From Pelecanus crispus (lineage: Eukaryota; Chordata; Aves; Pelecaniformes; Pelecanidae): a DNA stretch of 64,000 nt. Each line of letters opens with the position of its first letter. Position 1 is the first letter of the stretch. A program made the position numbers and the translations under genes. Positions 22,318 to 33,900 of the stretch are shown here, piece by piece. The stretch is taken from assembly GCF_030463565.1 (NCBI RefSeq), contig NC_134649.1, forward strand, positions 40,573,044 to 40,637,043. Reading direction: 5' to 3'. The notes under the pieces were generated by a model that saw nothing but the letters and a program-made list of their open reading frames with translations, did not search any database and was not told the DNA's origin.

Positions 22318-25300
22318 TCAGAGCTCGATGGTGTCGCTGGAGAGGCTGCGGGTGTCCGCCGCCCCGCCGAGGGCCGGGAAGCCACGGGGACCCTCGCGCT
22401 CCCAGCCGGGGGGCACGGCAGGCATCAGGAGGGGGGCCCGGCTGGGCGCCTCGTCCAGGGGCAGGCTGTCGGGCGAGGACAGCCCATGGCGCCAGGGGTT
22501 CCAGCTGATCTTTAGCGAGCTGCTCTCCAGCGAGCTGGCCGAGGCGGTGACGGTGATGGTGACGGTGCCAGGGGGCTGCCGGGGGCCGGGCAGCTCCGTC
22601 AGCGAGCTGCACCGCACCATGCGCCCCAAGCCGGGGGTCTCGGCGGGGGCCGGGGAGCTGTGCAGCGAGGCGCCGGAGCCCCGGCGGGGCCGGCCAAAGA
22701 GGCCGTCGTGCAGGAGGTGTCGGCGGCAGAGCGCCTGGTCGATGCTGCGGCGCAGGTCGATGGGGGACGGCGGGCGGAAGGCCAGCTCCCCCAGCGAGGG
22801 GGACGAGCCCTGCTCGAAGGCAGCGCAGGAGCGGGCGGCCACCACGTTGGGGCACTTGGGGCTAAACCCCGGCGTCCCAGCGGTGCCAGCGGCAGCCGCC
22901 CAGGCCTCGTTGCTGTCCTTCAGCGCCCGCAGGGGCAGCTGCTCCGCCGGGTTGCGGATGAGGCTCTTGGAGATGTCGCTGGCGGGTGCCCGCTCGGGGC
23001 CGGTGCCGCCGCCGGCCCAGTCGTAGCAGTTGTTGGGGTACTCGGGTGCCTCGGCTTTGCGGCCGGCGCAGAAGTACCGCAGCGCCTTGGCCCAGCAGGA
23101 GTGGCTGGCGGAGCTCCGGCGGTGGCACCAGCAGCACAGCGGCTCTGCGGCGGCCACCAGCAGTGCCAGGGCCGTGCCCAGCTCGCCGAGCCGCAGCCAG
23201 AGCTGTGCTGCCCAGCCGGGCCGGGAGAAGCGCCCGGGGGAGCCCAGGACCCCCCGCAGCCACAGGGCACCGTAGAGCTGCAGCCCGCAGACCGGCAGCC
23301 CCGATGCCGCCGCTGCCAGCAGCACCCGGGCCCCCCGCTGCGGCGCCGGCCCCCTGCCGCCCGCTGGTCCCTCCTGGGGTGCCCGCAACACCCTCCAGCA
23401 CCCCCAGAGCCCCCCCAGCAGCAGCAGGGCCCCGGCCCCGCAGCCCAATGCCTGCAGCACCAGCCCGGCGGCGGGGCCCAGGCGGGGTGGGAGCAGGTCG
23501 GCAGCCCCCAGCACCGCGCTCTGCAGGGCAGCTGCGGCCCCCAGCGCCGGCAGCCCCTGCAGCCGAGCCGGCAGCAGCCGGAGCTGGGCCAGGCGCTGGA
23601 GCCGCTGGAGCAGGAGGGCGAAGGTGCTGAGCAGCAGGGGAAAGGGAGCCATGCTGAGCAGCAGCAGGGCCCAGGGGGGCAGGCGGCCCCGTGCCCCGTA
23701 GGGGTCCAGCAGCAGGAAGGTGGCCCGCAGCAGGCAGGCAGCCAGCAGTAGCCCATGGGCCCCTAAAACGTGGGGCAGGTGTGGGGGACGCAGGGCGGCT
23801 GTCCCCGCCAGCCCGGCCAGGCAGCCCAGCACCAGCAGCAGGAAGATGGCGGCCACCCCGTAGACGTGGGCCTCCCAGGTGAAGCCCAGCCTGCGCCGCA
23901 GCTCGGCCCAGCGCAGCCCCGTCCCGTTGGCCCCCGGCGCGGAAGGGGAACGGCTGGGCTGCGGCTGTGGCGTGGATGGATGCCGGGGGACTGGCTGCAG
24001 GGTCACCCCTGCCTGCCGCCACGTGGCCGAGGGGGCTGCGGTGCCGTGGGTGGGGGGCTGCATCCCCAGGGTGTCTGCAGGCAGGAAGGAGGGAGATGGT
24101 CAGTGAGGAGCGGGGGGGGGACACCCCCCTGCACCCCACGGCTGGGGTGCATCAGCCACGGCATGCTGGCACCGCAGGAGGGGATGCCCTGTGTCAGCCA
24201 GGGCTGTGCCCACCAGCACCTCCCGGGGGTATCTGGCAGGACCCATGGTGCAGGGGGTGGCACAGACCCAGGCACATCCCTGTCCCCCCCCCGGGGGAAG
24301 ATCCCACCTGCTGGGCACTTAGCACTAATCTTAGGAGTAGATTAGGGCCGTTGCTGGGCACAATCCTGATTGAAGGTGTCACCGTGTCCTGCCTGGGCAG
24401 CCCAAGATAGCTGCCACCTCCCCCCCTCCCCAGCCCCGATGCCCCAGGGATGGGCTCCCATGGCATCCCCACCAGGGATGGACCGGAGGGGCTCAGCCAT
24501 GGCCCCGCATCACCTGAGTGCCTGGTCCCGGGCGTCCCTGTGGCAGGATGCGCTGTCGGCTGTGGGGCAGCTTCAGTGGTGTTTGGGGTGCTCATGGGGC
24601 CCACGGCGCCCCGGACCCGCTGTGGGGAGCCGACGTCCTGCTCGGGCAGCAGCTCTGTGAGAGAGGACAGAGCTGGGCACTGGCACCCGCCGGGGCTCGA
24701 TCCCCACCGAGGGGTCACCCACACTGTGCCAGCTCCTACCTGTGCTGGGGGTGCCGGCGGGGAACGTGCTGGAGGCAGGCGGTGGTGCGGGGCCGGTGCC
24801 GATGGCAGCCCCTGGGGCGGGCTGGGGTCCCCACTGCCCTGTCGGCTCGGCGTCCATGTGAGGGGCTGTGTCCCCGGGGCTAGGGGTGGCACGGCTGAGC
24901 GGGGCCCTCCGAGTGCTGCGCTGATGGGCCGGGAGCACCCGGGTCCAGGGCTCAGCCAGCCCCCAGGACGGGGCTGCGGGGAGCAGCTGTGCGGTAGAGC
25001 TGGGCAGAGCCGGGGAGGGGCTGGGGGGCTTCCCGAGGTCCCCCCATCTGCCCACCGGCTGCATGGAGCCGGGGCTGGCGTGGGGACCCCAGGCTGGCCC
25101 CGTGCCCATGGGGTAGGGGACGGTGCCCAGCAGGACAGGCTGGCTGCTGGCCAGAGCGAGCCGTGCACCCTGAGGGAGGCCTGGGGCTGCCGTGGGTCCC
25201 CCTGCCGCTGGCTGTCCCCCTGCATGGGCGTCTGCTGTCCCTGTCCCCGCTGCTGGCACGGGGGTCAGGGCGATGGTGGACACAGTTGGCCGAGGCCCAG

Positions 25301-25868
25301 GGGTGCTGACTGGCCCAGCAGCACCCTGCCCAGCCGGGGACTGGCCCTGCCCTGCCCAGGGTGGCCCTGGGGAGCCTGGCCCCGTGTCCGTGGGCTCCTC
25401 GGGGCCCGGCGTCCCCAGTGTAGAGCCGCGGGGCAGCCAGGTCCCTGCCTGGAGGCTGTCCTGGCCTTCGGCCTCGTGTCCTCGCCAGGCGATGAGGGGC
25501 TCCTCTGCCACAGCCGGGGCTGTGCCGCCGTCCCGCCAGGCGCCAGTGCCAGCACCTGCCATGGTGGTTTCTGTCCCTGGGGGTTCCCTGGCAGCATCCC
25601 CTGCCCGCAGCGGTGGGGACCAGTGCGCAGGGCTGCTGCCCCCCCAGCGCTCGCTCCCGGGGGCCCCGGCACCGCTCGGCTCCCCCGACGCCTCCCAGGC
25701 AGGGGACGGGCCCGGCCGCTGTTGTCCCCAGGCAGGGCCGTGCAGGGGGACCCTGCCCCGCCGCAGGGTCCCACTTGGGGACAGCCCCGCTGGCAGCGTC
25801 CCCCGGGCCCCAGCGGGGACCCCAGCGGCCAGGAGCAGCCCCCAGGTGACGAGCCGTGCTGCAGCCAT
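22318..25868 (-). CDS. PRRT3: Proline-rich transmembrane protein 3
   Basis: Function is not established; PRRT3 is a multi-pass membrane protein with a long Pro-rich ectodomain. Three coding exons on the minus strand, 25868-24740, 24654-24514 and 24074-22318, join in frame to 1008 residues (human about 980). The ATG has a strong Kozak context (ACCATGG) and starts a signal peptide (MAAARLVTWGLLLAAGVPAG). Residues up to about 450 are low-complexity Pro/Gly/Ser/Thr. From about residue 465, six or seven hydrophobic segments follow (HVYGVAAIFLLLVLGCLAG, ALLLLSMAPFPLLLSTFALL, LLLLGGLWGCW, ALALLVAAAEPLCCW). Then comes a conserved cytoplasmic tail (CYDWAGGGTGPERAPASDIS, FRPPSPIDLRRSIDQALCRR) ending in SLSSDTIEL. 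An acceptor at 25888-25889 places the start in exon 2, so a noncoding first exon lies upstream. The C-terminal half is far better conserved than the N-terminal half. Confidence 0.93.
24325..24372. repeat. Clustered TAATC/GATTA inverted repeats in PRRT3 intron
   Basis: CTAATC (24325-24330) and GATTAG (24340-24345) face each other across 9 nt. CAATCCTGATTG (24361-24372) is a 5-bp-arm palindrome. These resemble paired OTX/CRX/PITX-type half-sites; regulatory use is unproven. Confidence 0.5.
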
Positions 25869-25887
25869 GGTGAGCGCCCAGCTGGCC

Positions 25888-26900
25888 CTGCGGGACGAGG
25901 GGCTCGGTGAGCCAGGAGCTGCGGTGGCTTCCCCGGGGGGCTCACGCCACCAGCCGTGGGGCTCATGCCACTGGCCGTGGGGCTGCTGTGCCCACGGCAA
26001 CCCCCTGCCCGGGGAGGGAGCCAGCGGCTGGGCCGTCTCTGCCTGGGCCCTGCTCCCAGCTCTCCCCATCCCGGTGTCCCTGCTGCCAGCGGCCCCATTC
26101 CCAGTCTTCCCCTTCCCAGTGCCCCCGGTGCCGGCAGTCCCCACCCCGGTGTCCCCAGTGCGGGTGGTCCTTGGTGCTTAGTGGTCCCTACGCCCAGCAT
26201 CCCCGCTGTCCCCTCCCCGGTGTCCCCTCCCCGGTGCCCCCCCGGTGTCCCCGTTGCCGGAGGCCCCGCTCCGGCGCGCACCGTTCACCTTGGCGCGTCC
26301 CCGGCTCCATCCCGGCGGGGATGCCCGGCCCGGCCCGGCCCGCCCCGCCGCTGCCGCACACGCGGCTCAGCCCCGCCGGGCCGGGAACGGGGCCGGGGCC
26401 GCCCGGCTGCGGCTGCTGCGGCCCCGCCGTGCGGGTGCGGGAGCCGGCGGGGCTGCGCGGCGGGGCCGGGCCGCGGCCGGTGCGGGACCAGAGCGGGGCC
26501 GGTGCGGCCGCCGCATCCCGCGGACCCCGCCGGGAGCGCGCCGGGCCGGCCCCGCTGCTCGGTGCTCGGTGCTCGGTGCCCGGGCCGCGGTGCGGCCAGC
26601 CCCCTCCCGCCGCCCGCCGCAGCCCGGGAGGCCCCGGTGCCGGTGCCGGCCGCAGCCCCCCCGCTGACCTGCCGGTGCCGGTGCCGGTGCCGGTGCCGGT
26701 GCCGGTGCGGGCGGGCCGGGCTCTGCGGCGGAGCGGGCGGCGGCGGCGGCGGCGGCAGCCGGTCACGCGCCGCCCCGAGCCGCGGGCACCCGCGCGGGAA
26801 CCCGCCCGGCACCGGGGGAGGGGGGCGGGGGGGGGGGGCGTGGGGCGCCCGGGCACGGCCGGGGCCGCCGTGCGGGGACGGGACCCGGGGCAGGGCCGGT
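25888..26900 (-). promoter_or_regulatory. PRRT3: PRRT3 5' region: CpG island with hexamer and CGG repeats
   Basis: Very high CpG density. A minus-strand donor at 26667-26668 would end a noncoding first exon that carries both a CCGGTG hexamer repeat (26671-26709) and a CGG run of about seven units (26737-26757). Another possible donor lies near 26290. The exon structure is inferred, not proven. Confidence 0.5.
26671..26757. repeat. CCGGTG hexamer repeat and CGG trinucleotide run
   Basis: Six to seven uninterrupted CCGGTG units at 26671-26709 are followed, after about 25 bp, by (CGG)7 at 26737-26757. Both lie in the likely PRRT3 first exon. Confidence 0.9.
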
Positions 26901-26919
26901 CCCGGGTGGTGGGTCCTCC

Positions 26920-27115
26920 GTGGGGCTCGGCGGCGGTGGGGCTCCCTGGGGCAGGTCCCCCGTGGGGCGGGTCCCGTGGGGCACAGCCCCGTGGGGCTCG
27001 GCGGGGGTGGGCTCCCCTGGGGCAGGTCCCCCGTGGGGCAGGTCCCACGGGGCGTGGCTTCGTGGGGCACCAGGGCAGGTCCCCACGGGGCAGGACGCAG
27101 CAGGGCAGCAGAGGG
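26920..27115. repeat. Tandem repeat of about 72 bp built on GTGGGGC/GGTCCC units
   Basis: A segment starting GGCTCGGCGG at about 26925 repeats with few changes from about 26997. Within it GTGGGGC alternates with GGTCCC, and degenerate units run on to 27115. It lies upstream of PRRT3. Confidence 0.75.
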
Positions 27116-29560
27116 GATGCTGCCTGTGGGGCAGGCAGCCCCCACCGTGGGGCTGTTGCCAAGTCCGGTCCCAGGGCAGCCGTGGGGCAGGCGGGGTGGG
27201 CTGCGGGCACCCCTGGCTGGGTCCCTGGGTGCCAGCACCCCCGTGGGTGGCCCTGGCACCCCCCTGCCTCACGCCTGCCACACACCTCCTGCCCACCCTG
27301 CACGGGTCACGCAGCGCCCTGGCAGCCGCTGGGCTCTGGGGCCCTGCCAAGGTTCAGGTAATCATCACCTCATCAGCTAATTGTCCCGCTGGAGAGCTGC
27401 CCGCCCTGCCAGGGCTCGGGCTGGCATCAGCAAGGTCACAGCGCCAAAAAGTCACACCGGCTCAGGGGCTCTGTCCCACATGGTGACGCACCCCAGCTCC
27501 CTGCCTGCACCCCGGCTCCCTCAGGCCGTACCTGAGCCACTGCAGCCTTGGCAAACCCCTGTCACCGCCATCGCTCTCCTCTCGCCCTGGCCAGCGGGGA
27601 CATGTGGCACCTCAGGTCCCCATGGCCGTGGCCGTGCTGGCAGCAGCAGTGTCCCCCTCCTGCTCCCCACCACCTCTCCATCCCCAGGGCATCATGCCCG
27701 GGCTGGGCTCACTGCGGGTGCTTGGAGCATTTCTGGGCCCTGGTCCACCCCTCCGTGCCAGCGGACTGGCTGCAGGCAGCGGGGCTGGGGGGGGCTGCAG
27801 CAGCCAGCTGAGCACAGGGGCTGGGGAATTTGGGCAATGCTGGCGTTCCGGCCCCCACAAAGCAGGCAGGGCAGGCAACTAATCCAGGGATTAGCGCCAG
27901 GGAGGCCCCACGGAGGGGAGAGCCGGGCAGCGGTAGAGCCTGGGGGGGTGGCTGGTGAGCCTGCACTGTGCCAGGCTCTGGCAGCACCGGGCTGTGCCGC
28001 AGCCGGCTGGTCTCACCCTGTGGATGGGGAGGCCGCAGTGTCAAGCGTGCGGTGGGGCGGTGGGGAAGGGGCCGGCGGTGCCCCATACACCGCAGTCGTC
28101 GGGGTGCCTCGAGCACGAGGGACGGATGCAGCAGCCACATCCTCGTCCCTGGTGCCGTCAGCAGTTTCCTCCTCTGCCAGGTGACTCACTGGCAGATGAA
28201 CAGATGAGCACCCTGCTCCCTGCTGCCGCAGCGCTGCCTGCCTGCGCAGCCAGGGATGCTGGGCAGAGGATGCGACGTGCACTCTCACACTCCTGTGCCC
28301 GCAGCCGCCTGGGTTTCACCAGCTTTTGGCCACTGTCCTCCCCCTTCTCCTGGGTTCTCCCCCAAGGAAGTAGGACAAAACCCTAGTTTAGGAGAAAACT
28401 GCCCCAATTAAGTGCCCACAAACAGCTTGGGGTCCAGCTTTGCATTCTCATGACCACTGCCTGTGTTTTACGGTGTTGTCCCATGCCCTCTGCAGTCCCC
28501 TTTGGCTGTGCTGCCTGGGGGAGCACCCCTGGGCATCTTCCCCAGGAATCTCCTGTGAAGGGTGGGATGAGACCCCCCCCAAACACAGGTTCCAGCAGCC
28601 CCACGGCAGCAAAGGCCGGGAGAAGCCGCACGCACAGGGCCCTGCGTGCCTGGCGGCATGGCTGGCTCCGGCAGGGAGCCAGAGACGGCGAGCTCGGCGG
28701 CCGTGCGTGCTGGGAATGTGGGCTGGGAGACGGGACCTGCTCTGCCGGGGTGCAAGCGGGGTGCTGTGGGAAGGCTGCTGCGTCCCGCAGGAATGCAGGG
28801 GCTCGCAGCTGGCCCTGGGGCAGAGCCGGCAGCATGCACACACTTCCATTTTTGTCCGGCAAGGCTGGCTGGGAGAGGTGTCGCCATTGTCACGGCCATA
28901 TTGGGACAAATGCTCTCGCTGGCAGCAAAAACCCTGGAGAAGACCCTGAGTGGGAACAGGCGTGCGGCTGGGCTGTGGGGGCCAGAGCAGCACCCTGGGA
29001 CTTCACCCCGCTTGCCGGGGGAGGTGGTGGGCGCGGGGGGGAAGCACCGCTGGCTGCCGTTGCCATTACACCTCCTTTCTCCCGGGATTTTGCTTGCATG
29101 TGCTGTCGTGTGCGTGAGGTGGGGGGGGGCTGCAGGGGTCCCCAGGGCAGCCCTGCGTTGCACCCTAGGGCACGGGTCCATCCTCGGGGTGCCCGGGAGC
29201 CGGGGCCTGCTCTGGCTCAGCGCAGGGCTTGCAGCAGGCACCTCCAGAGGTCCCTCCAAGATCAGCCATGTGCTGCCGAGCTCGCTGCGTCGCAGCCGGG
29301 GTGAGCGTCCAGGCCGGGGGCTGCGCAGGGGCCTGCGCCTGTCCCCGCCGACCCCGAAACACGAGTTTTGGTGAGCCCCACAGAGCAGGTTTTGCCCAGC
29401 ATAGGCCGTGCTGGGGATGCTGGGGAGGCGGGTGCGGGAGGGCAACGCGAAATGAGCGGCCGCCGGTGCCGGCAGCCCTCACCCAGCCCCTCCGCTGAGC
29501 CGGGGGCGTCCCAAGGCTTGGGGGCTCCCCACACCCACCCCTGCCGCCTTCTTCTTGCTA
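27116..29560. other. GC-rich intergenic DNA between PRRT3 and IHO1
   Basis: About 2.4 kb with no recognisable gene on either strand; open frames are short, overlapping and unlike known proteins. It spans the join between the human 3p25.3 and 3p21.31 orthologous blocks. A palindromic homeodomain-type site lies at 27879-27894. Confidence 0.6.
27879..27894. promoter_or_regulatory. Palindromic K50-homeodomain site CTAATCC-AG-GGATTAG
   Basis: Perfect 7-bp inverted repeat with a 2-nt gap. TAATCC is the preferred core of bicoid-class (OTX, CRX, PITX, GSC) homeodomains. Function is inferred only from the motif. Confidence 0.4.
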
Positions 29561-29772
29561 ATTAACGTCACCGAACCGATGTTAAACTGGAAGGGCAGAG
29601 GTTTCCTTGTTTAAACATCAGAGAGGTGCTGAAAAAACAAATCCTCCCAGTTCCATGATCCAGGAGAATTTAACAGCCAGAGAGCAGCCGCCTGCTCACC
29701 CGCTGAAACAGGATCTCGCCTCTCCCAAAAAACCAATACAAAGACACAGGACTTTTGTGATGACACAGTGAG

Positions 29773-30942
29773 TTTATTAAAGCCAGGAAAAAGGGATCCC
29801 AGTCTTCTCCCTTGGGAGGACAAAGATGGACTGGTTGGATTCATGGCAATTGACCTGTTTCATCAACACCAAAATGCTTCTTTTGCTAGTAGCATCTCAG
29901 ATCAAAAATCAAACATGATACAAATATTTGAAGCAGTGGAAGCTGATAGTCACAGCTGGGCACCCCGGAATGAGTTGCTCTGCAGGAACTGGGGCTGCCC
30001 AACAATCTCGCTGCTGTATACGCCAGATTAGGCGAGCAGGCTGCTCCTTTCTGAGTTGAAAATTTTGGAGCGACCCCCCCACTAGAGAGGTGCAGGTTTC
30101 TAAAGGACGAGAACTATCCATCAGTGACTTCATCTGCTGAATGTGAATGTCACATCTTTTGACTTCTGTTTGAGAACCACTGCCCTTGAAAAGCTTATGT
30201 TGGAGAGCTGCTTGATTAGCTAAGAGATACAAGAGACAGATAAAGTAGAAACTAAATAATTTGCTGAATTTTCTGAAACCAAGAAATTTTAGCCTAAAAG
30301 GAGAAGAAATGCAACAGTCGATGAACCTGGGATGTTGGGATTTGGTTTTTCCTCAGCTAAACTTGTCCCCGACCAAAGCTCACAAACAACTCCTAGGACA
30401 AATCTGAATGTTATCGAAATCAACAAGAACAATTCTACTACTGCCTAGGGAGTAGTGAAAAAGCTGAACTTTTAGACATACAAACTAACGTGGAGAATAC
30501 AAGTGAGAAACGGAGTAAAGCCTCTGGCCACAGAGATATTACTCCATTTATCCAGTTGAAAAGTTTCAAGTAGATCTCAATGCTAAATCTAACTGAGCTG
30601 CGTGCCTGTGCTCTGCCAGCCCTCTCCTCCCTGCTGGATGTCTTGGCAGACTCCGCAGGTACTTCTCTGCTGTGTAAAGATGAAGGTCCTTGGAGCCCGT
30701 GGCATCTCTGCTGGGCGCAGGGAAGTAAAGTCATACAGATCCCATCAGCTTTCCAAGCTACGGGCAGACTTCCCCTCAGATCCCTCGTAGTCCCTTACGA
30801 TCGATCTAAGCGGGCACTAGCACTTTCAAGCATCCAGGCACGAGCCTTGTCTCTGACTAAGCAGGTAACACATCTAGAGGAATAAACTGCGACTGAGATG
30901 GCCAAGCCTGCGCCGAGAACTCCGAACATGAAACAAACCCCT
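29773..30942 (-). terminator. IHO1: IHO1 3' UTR with AATAAA at its end
   Basis: Minus-strand AATAAA at 29773-29778, about 1.17 kb past the IHO1 stop. The sequence between is AT-rich with no coding pattern, as expected for a 3' UTR. Composition changes abruptly to GC-rich just beyond it. Confidence 0.65.
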
Positions 30943-33900
30943 TCAATCGGAATAATCGCTATCAAAAACTAAAGAGCAACAGGCCGTATTCTGCTGAGCC
31001 AGCGTATTGGCAGGACGTGGTTTCTTGGAGGCTGCAGGGCTTCGGAGACTGAAGCAGCTCATCTGTTTCTCACCTGTTGTGCTGCACAGGGAAAATACAT
31101 TCTCCTGGGGAGAGGAATCCCAGAGATTCCTTTTTACAGTGGAAGCATTCGCTCTTTTTTTAATTTCGAAACATCTCTTTCTTTTGTCTGCAAGTTGTTG
31201 CAGACTTTTATTGGAGCATGGCACTGGTGGGAAATTCTTTGTACGCCTCGGCTGAGCACTGCTTGGGATCTGCTGATTGGGAGCTGCAGAAACCGGGTTA
31301 GAGCTTCCTAAATTGAGAGCAACCGTGTATCTGGGAAAGCCATTTTTTCTGGAGCTTTCCAACTCAATAATCCCATTTGCCTTCCTTTGCTTCAGCCCAC
31401 TGTCAGCACATAGAGAGAGCTCGCCTTTTCTCATAGCGGGGCACATTTTCTTCTTCCCCATTGCTTTATTCCAGGCGATCCTTCCCGGCCTCTGTTTTGC
31501 TTTGTTCCCTACAGCTGCCTTCTGCACCTCACCATCTGTGGATGGGTGATTGTCTCTTCTCCGGGGCATATCTTTTTGTGCAGAAAGGTGGCAAACTTGA
31601 GGCTGCCTCTGTTGTGACAGTGTCATGGGTTCAAATCGTCTGGTGCCTCTCCTGACCACCTTCCTCAGTGGAGTTGGTAGAGGCGCTTCCTGTGGCACAG
31701 GACAGTGTTTCTTCTGACTGCCCCCCAAAAAGTGACTGTTAGTGCAGCACACACAAGGATGGTTAGCACAGCTCTCTGTTTCCAAGCCACATTTCACCTC
31801 CTGCAAAGAAGTGTTCTCTCTGCCACACGCCGCTGTAGCAATGGGGCTGACTTTCCCTGCTGAAGCTGTGTTTAGGTCACGCTGCGGTGTGCCACCCCCC
31901 ATGACCTGGTTCCTCACAGGGGCATCTCCATGCTGCTCCCCCGCTGCCATGCAGGGGGGCTGTGACTCACCCGAGGAGCTGCAAACCCCCCTGCCTCGGC
32001 AGCATGGCCCGCATGCGTTCTCCCCACCCAGAACGCAGCCCTGGCATGGGCCAGGGGAGGTCTGGGAAGAGTTATCTGCCATGTGAGGGCGGGATCTGGC
32101 ACTGGAAACCAGCGTGTGCAGCTCAGCTAAGGCGTTAGGGAGCTTCAGGAAGCCTTGTTCTTCACATAGCTTCAGGTGCTGATCACTCAGCTGAGCTGGC
32201 AGTGACTCCAGACCCTCCTTCAGCAGCTGGACACTGGATTTCACATCCAAAATCTCCACATCTTTCTGGAGCGAACAGAGCAGAAGCAGTAAACAACACA
32301 TTAAAAGGTGCAATAATAGTATTCAGGCAAGAAACTTTTAGGTACTGTGTGCAAGTTAGACCTCTTAATTTGGGTATCAACCCAAAGATCAGCAGTTTGT
32401 ATCTCCCTGTGTAATACGTATTGTCAAACTGTCCCACAAAAGTGAGAGGTTTGGTATTGGGGCACACCCCTAACCCACTGTGTGCCCCCTCTCCCAGGAG
32501 CCCTGCCTTCTCACATGCTGGTGTGACACATCCTTGCCAAAAGCAATTCTTGCAGCAGGGTCTTTGGAGAAACCAGACCTGTCCGGGAGGTCTCTGACAG
32601 TCTGTTCTTTTGTCTCTGACACCCACTTGTTCTTTTTTCACCTCTTTCTTCCTCTCTCTGGGAAACCATCCAGCAGAAGGGACAAGGCAGTGCACTTCTG
32701 CGGGATGCTCTCCCCTTGCAGGTGCACACTGCACCACCTCCTCCAGCGAAGGCATGTGCCAGCATGAGGAAGAGGTGCTCCATCATGGCCTGCCACCACA
32801 GGGCACTGTTGGGCTCCCCTCTTACTGACCAGGGTTTCATCAGAGCCTCCAGCACTGTTAACCCGCTCTTGGGTAAGCATCAGTCATTATCTGGCCTAGA
32901 ATTAGCATTTTAATATGTCTTTCCCCCTTCATTGTAACAGGAGCAGTCTACTTTATAATCCACCATTTGAAGGCAATTTAATATTCAGTTAATATTTTGA
33001 AAAAGCAGGAGAAATTCAGGACGAGATTCAGAATAAAAGATTAATTTCTGCACTTACGGCTGCAAGTCTCCTCTCCATCTCCAGCAGCGCCTGCTCCATT
33101 TGGCTTTTATCTGTCAGAGCTTTCAGCACCGAGCCGCAGTGACTTTGAAGAGCATCTTGCACTAAACAGGGAAATCAATAAAAACCACATTTGGTCTTTC
33201 ATTTGTAAATGTGAATAAAGTACTATCAATACTATCGCTACTTCCTCCACAGCTTGGCATGAAATACTTCACTGTGCTGTGCAGCCATAGTCATTTGCCC
33301 GCTGAGATCTCCCCAAGCCCCAAGCGATGAACAATAGGGTAGATATTTAATGCCAAGCACTTGAAATTTATAAGATGCTGAGTATACGCCAAACCTCATT
33401 TACTGCACTCTATTAATATGGCAGCTGGAGATGAAAGGCTATGCGAAGCTGCAAAACTTGGTTGGCTCAATGCAAGGAAGGCTGAGGTTTAGTTGCCTGC
33501 CAACTTCACAACAGGCATGGCCAGGGGAGGGGGACCCCAAAATATCTGACCCACCCCAGTGTAACTGACCGACCTCTGTAACCAACTGATGGTAAACAGG
33601 AGCTTGAACGTGTGAAGGGAAGAATAGTATTGCTGATAACAGGAAGGAGATGCAAGAGGTTCGTGGCTAAGTGCAACCAGAGACTACGTGACAGAAATGC
33701 ACAAGAGGCTGGTAACTGAAGGAAAGCTGCCTGAAGGGATAGTGCAAAATTATGAAGGAGTGTGCAAAGAACTGGGATTTCCAGTTGCTGAACACAGGAA
33801 GAGATGGGGCCAGAAAACGTCTGAACCAGGCAGCTGTGCCTGGTGCTTGGGCAGCTGCAGCTGGAACGCTGGAAGGCAGTGGGGGCCCTGGCAGTGTCCT

